Assembly: GCF_004297125.1 (NCBI RefSeq)
Contig: NZ_SCVD01000039.1
Location: 248,001-312,000 of the forward strand
DNA length: 64,000 nt
DNA from: Phenylobacterium sp.
GTDB taxonomy: Bacteria > Pseudomonadota > Alphaproteobacteria > Caulobacterales > Caulobacteraceae
Direction of reading: 5' to 3'
Positions 34,320 through 43,180 of this stretch are shown here, piece by piece. The number at the start of each line of letters is the position of its first letter. The first letter of the stretch is position 1. A program made the translations under genes and the position numbers. The notes below the pieces were generated by a model. The model saw nothing but the letters and a program-made list of their open reading frames with translations, had not been told where the DNA came from and did no database searches.

Positions 34320-35075
34320 ATGAACTCGTCCACTGTCGCCCCGGAGCGCGAGGCCGGATCGCGCTCCACCGTCCGCCGCGCCAATCGCCTGCTGGCCGCC
34401 CTGTCGGCTCGCGATTTCGCCGTGCTGGAGCCGCACCTGGAGTTGGTGACCCTGCAGCGCGGCAAGGTGCTGTTCGAGCCCGGCGACGAGGTCACCACCA
34501 CCTATTTCCCCTGCCACCGCACGATGGCGTCCCTGCTGATCGTCACCCGCGACGGCCGCGAGGTCGAGGCGGCCACCATCGGGCGCGAAGGCGCGGTCGG
34601 CGGCATCGTCAGCGAGGGCCATAAGCCGGCGTTCGGTCGCGCCCTCGTCCAGGTCGGCGGCGACGCCCTGGCCATCAACACCAGCCACCTGGAGGCCGCC
34701 AAGACCGGCTCGCCCCGGTTCGGGGACCTGTTCTCGCGGTACGCGGACGCCCTCCTCGCCCAGATGATGCAGTCTGTGGCGTGCAACGCCCTGCACCGCA
34801 CCGAGGAGCGTTGCGCCCGCTGGCTGCTCGCCACCCACGACCGGGCGGGCGACAAGATGATCCACCTGACCCAGGAAGCGCTGGCCGAGATGCTGGGCGT
34901 CCAACGCACCACCGTCACCGCCGTGACCGGCGTCCTCCAGGAACGCGGCCTGATCCGCACCCATCGCGGCCGGGTCGAGGTCCTGAACCGCCCCGGCCTC
35001 GAGCGCGCCGCCTGCGAGTGCTACCGCGCGGTCGAGGAGCACTTCGCGCGGCTGCTGCCGGAGGTGGACGTCTGA
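34320..35075 (+). CDS. Crp/Fnr-family transcriptional regulator
   Basis: This 251-residue regulator has a cyclic-nucleotide-binding-like jelly roll (about residues 30-150) and a C-terminal winged helix-turn-helix (LTQEALAEMLGVQRTTVTAV, residues 180-199). No Cys cluster for an Fe-S centre and no clear cAMP-contact Arg-Ser pair are visible, so the signal is unknown. It has an AGGGAG ribosome site. It stands alone between the acyl-CoA dehydrogenase and argB. Alphaproteobacteria carry many such paralogues. Confidence 0.92.
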   Translation: MNSSTVAPEREAGSRSTVRRANRLLAALSARDFAVLEPHLELVTLQRGKVLFEPGDEVTTTYFPCHRTMASLLIVTRDGREVEAATIGREGAVGGIVSEGHKPAFGRALVQVGGDALAINTSHLEAAKTGSPRFGDLFSRYADALLAQMMQSVACNALHRTEERCARWLLATHDRAGDKMIHLTQEALAEMLGVQRTTVTAVTGVLQERGLIRTHRGRVEVLNRPGLERAACECYRAVEEHFARLLPEVDV

Positions 35076-35179
35076 GCCGCCTCGCCCCTCCTGGCTCCAG
35101 CGAAGGGCGAGAACGCTTCACCGAGTGACAGGGGCGCCCCCGTCCGCTATCGGGACGCCCGGGTTTCGAGGACGGTGAT

Positions 35180-36094
35180 GTGAGCCAGGATACGGAAGAG
35201 CAGGGCTGGGCGACGGCGAAGACGCTGGCCGAGGCGCTGCCCTATATCCAGATCTACGACCGCGAGACCGTGGTCATCAAATACGGCGGCCACGCCATGG
35301 GCGAGGAGTCGGTGGCCAAGCTGTTCGCCGCCGACGTCGTCCTGCTGAAGATGCTCGGGCTCCATCCTGTCGTGGTGCATGGCGGCGGGCCGCAGATCTC
35401 GGCCATGCTGGAGCGGGCCGGCGTGAAGTCGACCTTCATCGACGGCCTGCGTGTCACCGACGCCGCCACCATGGAAGTGGCCGAGATGGTCCTCTCCGGC
35501 GCGATCAACAAGGAGATCGCCAACTGGATCACCCTGGCCGGCGCCGAGGCCAAGGTCCGCGGCGTGGGCCTGTCCGGCAAGGACGCCCGGCTGATCACCG
35601 TCGAGAAGGCCACCCGGACCCGCAAGGACCCGGACAGCCTGATCGAACAGATCGTCGACCTGGGTTTCGTGGGCGAACCCAAGGCCATCGACACCACCCT
35701 GATCGAGGCCCTGATCGGCGCCGACGAGGACTACATTCCGGTGATCGCGCCGATCGGCGTCTCCGCCGAGGGCCAGACCTACAATATCAACGCCGACACG
35801 GTCGCCGGCGCCATGGCCGGCGCCCTGGACGCCAAGCGCATGCTGCTGCTGACCGACGTGGCGGGCGTGCTGGACAAGGACGGCCAGCTCATCCGCCAGC
35901 TCACCGTGGCGGAGGCCAAGGCCGCGATCGCCGATGGGGTCGCGACAGGCGGGATGATCCCCAAGCTCGAGACCGCCATCGACGCGGTGGAAGCCGGCGT
36001 GGAGGCCGTCGTGATCCTGGATGGCCGGCGACCGCACGCCATGCTGGTGGAGCTGTTCACGGAGCACGGGTCCGGCACCCTCGTCTGCCGATGA
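35180..36094 (+). CDS. argB: Acetylglutamate kinase
   Basis: It phosphorylates N-acetyl-L-glutamate, the second step of arginine synthesis, in the cytoplasm. The 304 residues match the family. The amino-acid-kinase motifs are KYGGHAMGEE near residue 34 (phosphate binding), VVVHGGGPQIS near 63, and TVAGAMAGALDAKRMLLLTD near 214. GGMIPKLETAIDAVEAGVEA is near the end. The start codon is GTG; it overlaps the HAD gene by ATGA, and that gene overlaps dapD, making a three-gene operon. Confidence 0.97.
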   Translation: MSQDTEEQGWATAKTLAEALPYIQIYDRETVVIKYGGHAMGEESVAKLFAADVVLLKMLGLHPVVVHGGGPQISAMLERAGVKSTFIDGLRVTDAATMEVAEMVLSGAINKEIANWITLAGAEAKVRGVGLSGKDARLITVEKATRTRKDPDSLIEQIVDLGFVGEPKAIDTTLIEALIGADEDYIPVIAPIGVSAEGQTYNINADTVAGAMAGALDAKRMLLLTDVAGVLDKDGQLIRQLTVAEAKAAIADGVATGGMIPKLETAIDAVEAGVEAVVILDGRRPHAMLVELFTEHGSGTLVCR

Positions 36095-36767
36095 GCGCAA
36101 ACCTCTTCCGGGCCGACCTCCGCCACATCGACACCTGGCTGTTCGACTTGGACAACACCCTCTACCCGGCCGAGTCCGGCTTCATGGCCGCGATCGTCGA
36201 CCGGATGACCGACTTCGTGGAGAAGGTCACCGGCCTGCCCCGCGAGGAGGCGTTCAAGCTCCAGAAGTCCTACCTGTCGGAGCACGGCCTGACGCTGAAG
36301 GGCATGATGCTGAACCACGGCGTCGACCCGAGGGACTTCCACGCCATCTTCCACGACATGTCGCTGGAGGCCCTGGCCCACGACCCCGACCTGCTGGCCG
36401 CCCTGGAGCGGCTGCCCGGCCGGCGGCTGATCTTCACCAACGCCGACGACATCCATGCCGAGCGGGTGCTGGAGCGCCTGGGCCTCGGCCACCTGTTCGA
36501 CGACGTCTTCCACATCGGCTCGGCCGGCTACGAGCCCAAGCCCAGCGCGGAAGCTTTCGCCCGGATCGGCGCCGCCCACGCCATCGACCCCGCCGCGACC
36601 GCCTTCTTCGAGGATAGCGAACGCAACCTGGCGCCCGCCGCCGACCTCGGCATGACCACCGTGCTGGTGGGGGCCTACGCCGCCCAGTCCACCGCGCCCT
36701 TCATCCACCACCGAACCGACAAGCTCGCACCGTTCCTGATGGACGCGAAGCTGAGAGAGGCCGCCTG

Positions 36768-36768
<1 letters not shown>
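36091..36768 (+). CDS. HAD-family pyrimidine 5'-nucleotidase-like hydrolase
   Basis: This 225-residue phosphatase has the HAD nucleophile motif LFDLDNTLYPAE near residues 18-29, motif II IFTNADD near 114 and motif IV FFEDSERNLAPAADLG near 172-187. It belongs to the SDT1/YjjG-like pyrimidine 5'-nucleotidase group, which dephosphorylates nucleotides or other small phosphates. It is embedded between argB and dapD with overlapping stops and starts, an order conserved in related bacteria, but no role in either pathway is established. Confidence 0.9.
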
Positions 36769-37575
<807 letters not shown>

Positions 37576-37598
<23 letters not shown>

Positions 37599-37869
37599 CC
37601 GCGTCGGCCGCCGCCGGGGCCACGGGCCCCGGATAGGGGCCGCTGACGTAGGATCCGCGTCGGCCCTCGCCTTCCTGGGTCGCGAAGACACCTGCCTGCC
37701 CGGCGCTCCGCGCGCAGGGCGGCTTGGAATCGAACCGGCCGGTGTAATAGCCGACCGGGCCGCGATAGGGATCGTAGCAGTAGGCATAGCCGTAGTTCGC
37801 CGACGCACAGCCCGATAGCGCCAGCGCACCGAGCGTGAGAAGCATCGGCAGGATCGGTCTGACAGCCAT
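37576..37869 (-). CDS. Small lipoprotein of unknown function
   Basis: This 97-residue protein has a clear lipoprotein signal, with lipobox LSGC near residue 20 and then ASANYGYAYCYDPYRGPVGY: a short Tyr/Gly-rich mature part with two more Cys and an Ala/Pro-rich end. The ATG at 37869 is chosen because the longer frame adds a charged stretch before the signal. It converges on dapD and overlaps its last 23 bases. It is probably outer-membrane associated; no family is recognised. Confidence 0.75.
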
Positions 37870-37954
37870 GGCGCGTCGGCCTCTTGCGGGTGAGGCCGCC
37901 ACTCTCCGCCCCGGCGCCACGCCGCGCAACGCCGCTCGCCCGGGGCGCGAGGCG

Positions 37955-38416
37955 CTACTCCGGATACGGCGTCCCGTCGCGATGGCGGTAGAAGCTCTCG
38001 CCCGGCTTCGCGACCATGTCGATGTCGGGATAGTCGCAGGCGTCGGTCTCGGGCCGGCGCGAGCCGATCTCCAGATAGACGGCGTCGCGGTCGCTCCGGT
38101 TCTGCAGGCAGTGGCCGTTGGCGACCCCGGCCTTCCACGCCACGCAGTCGCCCGCCCGCAGCACGTGGTCGCCGTCGTCCTCGACGCACACCACCTCGCC
38201 CTCGAGCATGTAGACGAGCTCGTCCTCGACCGTATGCCAGTGGCGCTGGCTGGACCACTTGCCGGGCGTCAGGCGCACCAGGTTGACCCCAAAGTCGGTC
38301 AGGCCCGCGGCGTCGCCCAGCTTGCGCCACGTCGGGCCGAGGCAGATCTGCTTGAATGGATCCGGATAGCTGCAGCCCGAGCGGAGCTCCAGGGCGTCGA
38401 TGTCGATCTTGGGCAT
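37955..38416 (-). CDS. Cupin-domain protein
   Basis: The protein has 153 residues. The cupin barrel motif 1 is SSQRHWHTVEDELVYMLEGE (two His, Glu) near residues 57-76, and motif 2 is GVANGHCLQN near 97-106. They suggest a bound divalent metal. The start at 38416 follows GAGAGGGACC; an in-frame ATG at 38440 has no such site. It is divergent from dapE, whose start is 44 bases away. The substrate is unknown; single-domain cupins include isomerases, dioxygenases and sensors. Confidence 0.88.
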   Translation of the reverse strand: MPKIDIDALELRSGCSYPDPFKQICLGPTWRKLGDAAGLTDFGVNLVRLTPGKWSSQRHWHTVEDELVYMLEGEVVCVEDDGDHVLRAGDCVAWKAGVANGHCLQNRSDRDAVYLEIGSRRPETDACDYPDIDMVAKPGESFYRHRDGTPYPE

Positions 38417-38459
38417 GGTCCCTCTCGCGTCTGGCGTCATTGCTAGGTATGGCGATCAC

Positions 38460-39602
38460 ATGCCCGCCGCCATAGACGCCGTCGAACTTGCCCGCGACCT
38501 GATCCGCCGCCCCTCGGTGACGCCCGCCGACGCCGGCGCCATGGCGATCGTCGAGCAGATGCTGTCGGCCCTGGGCTTCGCCTGCCGCCGGATGAGGTTC
38601 GGCGAGATCGAGAACCTCTACGCCCGCTACGGGACCGCCCGGCCCAACCTCTGCTTCGCCGGCCACACCGACGTGGTGCCCGTGGGCGACGCCGCCGCCT
38701 GGACCAAGGACGCCTTCGCCGCGGACGTGGTGGACGGCGTGCTGATCGGCCGGGGCTCGGTGGACATGAAGAGCGCCATCGCCGCCTTCGCCGCCGCCTG
38801 CGCGGACGCCATCGCGGCGGGAAAGGTCACCGGTTCGATCTCGTTCCTGATCACCGGCGACGAGGAGGGCGTGGCCACCCACGGCACCAAGCTCGTGGTC
38901 GAGGCCCTGGCGGCCGAGGGCGAAGTGATCGACCATTGCGTGGTGGGCGAACCCACCTCGGCCGAGACCTTCGGCGACATGGTCAAGGTGGGCCGCCGCG
39001 GCTCGATCAACGCCGAGATCGTGGTCGAAGGCATCCAGGGCCACGTGGCCTATCCCCACCGCGCCGCCAATCCCGCCCCCGTGCTGATCCGGCTATTGGC
39101 CGCGCTCCAGGGCCGCAAGCTGGACGACGGCTACGCCGAGTTCCAGCCCTCGAACCTCGAGGTCACCTGGATCGACGTGCCCAACACAGCCACCAACGTC
39201 ATCCCCGGCGTGGCCCGCGCGCGGCTCAACATCCGCTTCAATCCCAACCACACCGGCCAGGCGCTGGCGGACTGGTTCAACGCCGAAGCCGCGAAGGCCG
39301 CCGAGGGCTTCAAGGGCACGGTCACCGTCACACCGCAGATCAGCGGCGAGGCCTTCCTGACCGAGCGGGGCCCGTTCACCGACCTGGTCGCCGCCGCGGT
39401 GGCCGACGTCACCGGCGCCCCGCCCGAGCTCTCCACCTCCGGCGGCACCTCGGACGCCCGCTTCATCCGCGCCCTGTGCCCGGTGATCGAGGTGGGCCTG
39501 GTCGGCAAGACCATGCACCAGGTGGACGAGCGCGCGCCCGTCGAGGAGATCCGGACGCTGCAGCGGGTCTACGCCCGGATCATCGAGCGCTACTTCGCCT
39601 AG
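38460..39602 (+). CDS. dapE: Succinyl-diaminopimelate desuccinylase
   Basis: This 380-residue M20 metallopeptidase-like enzyme removes succinate from N-succinyl-LL-diaminopimelate in lysine and cell-wall synthesis. Zinc ligands are in CFAGHTDVVPVGD (His), GRGSVDMKSAIAAF (Asp), TGDEEGVATHGTK (Glu pair) and the late GKTMHQVDERAPVEEI (His). The start at 38460 gives the usual family N-terminus. The stop shares CTAG with the convergent gene at 39599. With dapD nearby, the region supplies two steps of the succinylase route. Confidence 0.96.
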   Translation: MPAAIDAVELARDLIRRPSVTPADAGAMAIVEQMLSALGFACRRMRFGEIENLYARYGTARPNLCFAGHTDVVPVGDAAAWTKDAFAADVVDGVLIGRGSVDMKSAIAAFAAACADAIAAGKVTGSISFLITGDEEGVATHGTKLVVEALAAEGEVIDHCVVGEPTSAETFGDMVKVGRRGSINAEIVVEGIQGHVAYPHRAANPAPVLIRLLAALQGRKLDDGYAEFQPSNLEVTWIDVPNTATNVIPGVARARLNIRFNPNHTGQALADWFNAEAAKAAEGFKGTVTVTPQISGEAFLTERGPFTDLVAAAVADVTGAPPELSTSGGTSDARFIRALCPVIEVGLVGKTMHQVDERAPVEEIRTLQRVYARIIERYFA

Positions 39603-40432
39603 TTGTTCCCGCCGATCAGGTCGCCCAGGCCGCCCAGCACCGAGCCCTCGCCGCGGTTCTGGCCGCCGCCGCCGGCCGCCGCCATCATCCGTCCGGCCAG
39701 GCGCGAGAACGGCAGCGACTGGATCCAGACCTTGCCCGGCCCGCGCAGCCGGGCGAAGAACAGGCCCTCGCCGCCGAACAGCGCGGTCTTCACCCCGCCG
39801 GCCATGATCAGGTCGAAGTCGACGCTGGGCGTGTAGGCGGCCAGGCAGCCGGTATCCACGTGCAGTTCCTCGCCGGCCTTCAGCTCCCGCTCGACGATCG
39901 TGCCGCCCATCTGGACGAACACCCAGCCGTCGCCGTCCAGCTTCTGCATGATGAAGCCCTCGCCGCCGAACAAGCCTGTCATCACCTTGCGCTGGAAGGC
40001 GATGCCGATGGAGACCCCGCGGGCCGCGGCCAGGAAACTGTCCTTCTGGCAGACCAGCGTGCCGCCCACGTCGCTCAGCTTCAGCGGCAGGATCGCGCCG
40101 GGCGTCGGCGAGGCGAAGGCCACCCGCGCCTTGCCCTGCCCCTGGTGGGTGAAGACCGTGGTGAACAGGCTCTCACCGGTGACCAGGCGCTTGCCGGCCC
40201 CCAGAAGCTTGCCCATGAAGCCACCGCCGGCGCCGCCCGAGCCGTCGCCGAACACCGTGGTCATCTCGACGCTCGCGTCCTTCCAGACCAGGGCGCCCGC
40301 CTCGGCCACGGCGCTCTCGCCGGGATCCAGCTCGATCTCCAGGAACTGCAGCTCCTGGCCCTTGACCTCGAAGTCGATGTCGTCGGCGACGCTGGCGTTG
40401 CGGCTGTGGTGGCTCCAGGGGCCTTGGGACAT
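39599..40432 (-). CDS. AIM24/TIGR00266-family protein
   Basis: The 277 residues match the TIGR00266 family (Pfam AIM24). Features are FEVKGQELQFLEIELDPGES near the start, repeated beta strands with the recurring LFGGEG (two copies in the second half), and FFARLRGPGKVWIQSLPFSR. The C-terminus is Gly/Asn-rich. There is no signal peptide or membrane segment. The biochemical function of the bacterial family is not known to me. It lies downstream of truA-fmt on the same strand with a 69-base gap. Confidence 0.93.
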   Translation of the reverse strand: MSQGPWSHHSRNASVADDIDFEVKGQELQFLEIELDPGESAVAEAGALVWKDASVEMTTVFGDGSGGAGGGFMGKLLGAGKRLVTGESLFTTVFTHQGQGKARVAFASPTPGAILPLKLSDVGGTLVCQKDSFLAAARGVSIGIAFQRKVMTGLFGGEGFIMQKLDGDGWVFVQMGGTIVERELKAGEELHVDTGCLAAYTPSVDFDLIMAGGVKTALFGGEGLFFARLRGPGKVWIQSLPFSRLAGRMMAAAGGGGQNRGEGSVLGGLGDLIGGNN

Positions 40433-40501
40433 GGAAATGCTCCTCTCGAATCGGCCCCTATCTACGTCCGGCGCCGCGTCGTGGGCCAGCCCGCAGACCG
40501 G

Positions 40502-41242
40502 TCAGTCATAGGTCACGCCCGTCAGGTACAGCCCCTCGGCCGGGGCCACCGGCCCGCAGGCCTTGCGGTCGCGGGCGTCCAGCGCGGCCTGCACGTCGGC
40601 CTTGGTCCAGCGGCCCACGCCCACCTCGGCCAGGGTCCCGGTCATCGAGCGGACCTGGCGGTGCAGGAACGAGCGCGAGGCGAACTCCAGGATCACTTCC
40701 TCGCCATCGCGGAACACCTTGGCCACGTCCAGGGTCTTCACGGGCGATTTCGCCTGACAGGCCAGGTCGCGGAAGGTGGTGAAGTCATGGTGGCCCACCA
40801 GCACCTGGGCGGCCGCGTGCATGGCCTCGGCGTCCAACGGCTTCTTCACGTGCCAGACCCGGCCCTGGTCCAGCGCCGGCGGCGCCCGGCGGTTCAGGAT
40901 GCGATAACGATAACGCCGCCCCGTCGCCGAAAACCGGCTATGCCAGTCGCCGACCGCCCGCTCGGCGGCCAGGATGGCGATGGGTTCGGGATAGAGGTGG
41001 GCGTTCACGGCGTTGCGCACCGTCTCGGCCGGCCAATCCTTGGCGAGGTCCACGTGGACCACCTGGCCGGTGGCGTGGACACCGGTGTCGGTGCGCCCCG
41101 CGGCGCCCACGCGGACGTCCTCGCCGCAGAAGGCCTTCACGGCCCTCTCGAGGGAGCCCTGCACCGACGGCAGCCCGGCCTGGAGCTGGAAGCCACGGTA
41201 CGGCCGGCCGTCGTACTCGACGAGAAGGCGATAGCGGGGCAT
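40502..41242 (-). CDS. truA: tRNA pseudouridine synthase A
   Basis: It converts U38-40 of the tRNA anticodon stem-loop to pseudouridine. It has 246 residues. The catalytic Asp lies in AAGRTDTGVHATGQVVHVD near residues 48-66, and FLHRQVRSMTGTLAEVG is the conserved late motif. The start overlaps the fmt stop (41242), so the two are translated together. This fits the known fmt-truA-type clusters of alphaproteobacteria. Confidence 0.97.
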   Translation of the reverse strand: MPRYRLLVEYDGRPYRGFQLQAGLPSVQGSLERAVKAFCGEDVRVGAAGRTDTGVHATGQVVHVDLAKDWPAETVRNAVNAHLYPEPIAILAAERAVGDWHSRFSATGRRYRYRILNRRAPPALDQGRVWHVKKPLDAEAMHAAAQVLVGHHDFTTFRDLACQAKSPVKTLDVAKVFRDGEEVILEFASRSFLHRQVRSMTGTLAEVGVGRWTKADVQAALDARDRKACGPVAPAEGLYLTGVTYD

Positions 41243-42168
41243 CAGCCGAGCTTCGTCCCGGCCGGCACGGGATTGCCGCGCAGGAAGACGTCGGCCTCCT
41301 GTGGGCCCTTGCCCTCGCGCTGCACCCTGAGCAGCCGCACGGCGCCCTCGCCGGTCGCCACCAGCAGCCGGTCGTCCAGGGTGACGCCCGGCTCGCCAGC
41401 CTCGTCCTCGAACGCCGACAGCAGCGCCTTCACCCGGACCGGACCCTTGTCGGTCGGCAGCTCGAACCAGGCGCCGGGGGACGGCGACATGCCGCGGATC
41501 TTGCCGTCCAGCACCGGGCCGGGCCTGGTCCAGTCCAGGCGGGCGAACTTCGCATTGATCTTCTTCGCGTAGGTCACGCCCACCTCGGCCTGCGGCGTCG
41601 CCACGGCGCGGCCGGCCTCGATGTCGGCGAGAGTCCGGACGATCAGCTCCGCCCCCGCCGCGGCCAGCCGGTCGTGCAGGGTCCCGGCGGTCTCCAGGGC
41701 GTCGATGCGCAGGGTAGCCGTGGCCAGGACAGGCCCCTCGTCCAGCCCCTCGGTCATCCGCATCACCTGCACCCCGGTGACCTTGTCGCCGGCCATGATC
41801 GCCCGCTGAATCGGCGCCGCGCCCCGCCAGCGCGGCAACAGCGAGGCGTGGACGTTATACGAGCCCAGCCGGGGCGCCTCGAGCACCGCGCCCGGCAGGA
41901 TCTGCCCGAACGCGACCACCACGGCGGCGTCCAGCCGCAGGGCCGCGAAGGCCTCGATCTCCGCGGGGTCGCGCATCGAGACGGGCGTGCGCACCGCAAT
42001 GCCGTGGGCCTCGGCGAAGGCCTGCACGGGCGAGGGCTTCAGCTCATGTCCGCGGCCGCGCGGCGCCGGGGGCTGGGAATAGACACACGCGATCTCGTGG
42101 CCCGCCGCGACGATGGCGCTGAGGGCCGAGACGGCGAAGTCAGGAGTGCCAAGGAAGGCGAGACGCAT
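41242..42168 (-). CDS. fmt: Methionyl-tRNA formyltransferase
   Basis: This 308-residue enzyme formylates initiator Met-tRNA with 10-formyl-THF. The N-terminal Rossmann-like domain holds RLAFLGTPDFAVSAL and the conserved formyl-transfer block SYNVHASLLPRWRGAAPIQR (Asn/His), then AIMAGDKVTGVQVMRMTEGL. The C-terminal tRNA-binding barrel is present. Def lies upstream on the same strand, but an opposite-strand lipoprotein gene is set between them, so fmt-truA probably has its own promoter. Confidence 0.97.
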   Translation of the reverse strand: MRLAFLGTPDFAVSALSAIVAAGHEIACVYSQPPAPRGRGHELKPSPVQAFAEAHGIAVRTPVSMRDPAEIEAFAALRLDAAVVVAFGQILPGAVLEAPRLGSYNVHASLLPRWRGAAPIQRAIMAGDKVTGVQVMRMTEGLDEGPVLATATLRIDALETAGTLHDRLAAAGAELIVRTLADIEAGRAVATPQAEVGVTYAKKINAKFARLDWTRPGPVLDGKIRGMSPSPGAWFELPTDKGPVRVKALLSAFEDEAGEPGVTLDDRLLVATGEGAVRLLRVQREGKGPQEADVFLRGNPVPAGTKLG

Positions 42169-42255
42169 GGGCGGGTCTTAGCGGGCGCGCTTCAGGAAGG
42201 GAACTTCGCGGCAAGCGTGGCCGTTGATGAGGGTCGAGGAATGGAGCCTCTCCCC

Positions 42256-42579
42256 ATGAACAAGTTGATCGTTGCCAGCCTGGCGAGCGCCGGCCTGATG
42301 CTGGCCGCCTGCACCAAGGCCGAACAGGCCAAGACCGACCAGAACGTCGACCAGGCCGCTTCCGACGTGTCGCGCTCGGCCGCGGAGGTGGGGGACAAGG
42401 TCTCCGAGGCCGCCAAGGACGTCGCCAACAGCCCAGCCGTCGAGAAGGCCGGCGACAGCCTCAAGGAAGCCGCCAAGGACACGGGCACGATCCTGAAGGA
42501 AGCCGGCAAGGGCGCGGTGAGCGGGGCCAAGGAAGGCATGGCCAAGGCTGAGGGCAAGGACGCGGAAGAGAAGCACTGA
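42256..42579 (+). CDS. Small helical lipoprotein
   Basis: This 107-residue protein has a lipobox (LAAC near residue 19), after which the mature chain is low-complexity and rich in Ala, Lys, Glu and Asp with 11-residue-like repeats (AAEVGDKVSEAAKDVANSPA, SLKEAAKDTG). It is probably a long amphipathic helix like LEA- or YjfN/CsbD-type envelope stress proteins. It lies on the plus strand between fmt and def, which both run minus. It may be stress-induced; the family is not certain. Confidence 0.8.
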   Translation: MNKLIVASLASAGLMLAACTKAEQAKTDQNVDQAASDVSRSAAEVGDKVSEAAKDVANSPAVEKAGDSLKEAAKDTGTILKEAGKGAVSGAKEGMAKAEGKDAEEKH

Positions 42580-42583
42580 CTTT

Positions 42584-42605
42584 TCCCTCCCCTGAGGAGG
42601 AGGGA
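42584..42605. terminator. Hairpin between lipoprotein and def stops
   Basis: TCCCTCC (42584-42590) pairs with GGAGGGA (42599-42605) around an 8-base loop. TTTT precedes it on the plus strand, which gives A/T flanks useful to the minus-strand def transcript. It is a short stem, so only a moderate terminator. Confidence 0.5.
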
Positions 42606-42612
42606 TGATCGC

Positions 42613-43122
42613 CTAGGCCGCCTTCACCAGCTTCTTGACCTTCTTCACCGCCTGCTCGCGCTTCAGCCGCGACAGGTGGTCAATGAAGAGGACGCCGTTC
42701 AGGTGGTCCATCTCATGCTGGATGCAGACCGCGAAGAGGCCCTCGGCGTCTTCCTCGACCTGTTCGCCCTGGTAGTTCAGGTAGCGCAATTTCACCCGCG
42801 CCGGCCGCTCGACCTCGTCGAAGATCTCGGGCACCGACAGGCAGCCCTCCTCGTAAGGGGCGGTCTCTTCCGAGGCCCAGAGGATTTCCGGGTTCACGTA
42901 GTAGCGCGGCTGCGGCTCCTCGTCCGGGCGGGCAAGGTCCATGACGATCACGCGCTTGGGCACGCCGATCTGGATCGCGGCCAGGCCGATGCCGGGCGCG
43001 TCGTACATCGTCTCCAGCATGTCATCCATCAGCGCGCGCAGGTCGTCGTCCACGACATCCACGTTGGCGGACACCTGCTTCAGGACGGGGTGCGGGACGA
43101 CAAGGATCTCACGAAGGGCCAT
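42613..43122 (-). CDS. def: Peptide deformylase
   Basis: This 169-residue Fe2+/Zn2+ enzyme removes the formyl group from nascent N-termini. All three motifs are present: GIGLAAIQIG (residues 44-53), EGCLSVPE near 92 (Cys ligand) and QHEMDHLNG near 132 (two His and the catalytic Glu). The Lys-rich C-terminus is normal. It starts 59 bases downstream of the rmuC stop on the same strand; fmt follows only after the inverted lipoprotein gene. Confidence 0.98.
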   Translation of the reverse strand: MALREILVVPHPVLKQVSANVDVVDDDLRALMDDMLETMYDAPGIGLAAIQIGVPKRVIVMDLARPDEEPQPRYYVNPEILWASEETAPYEEGCLSVPEIFDEVERPARVKLRYLNYQGEQVEEDAEGLFAVCIQHEMDHLNGVLFIDHLSRLKREQAVKKVKKLVKAA

Positions 43123-43180
43123 GAGCGGCAGGTAAGGGCCGGATTGTTGAGCGTCAAGGTAGGAGAAGCATGGCGCGGCG

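Noticed and set aside
37720..37745. tRNA T-loop-like string GAATCGAACCGGCC
   Set aside because: No acceptor stem or anticodon arm can be built around it and it lies in the small lipoprotein coding sequence.
38936..41572. An 878-codon open frame on the plus strand
   Set aside because: It crosses dapE, the AIM24-like gene and truA in the wrong frame or strand; it is a shadow.
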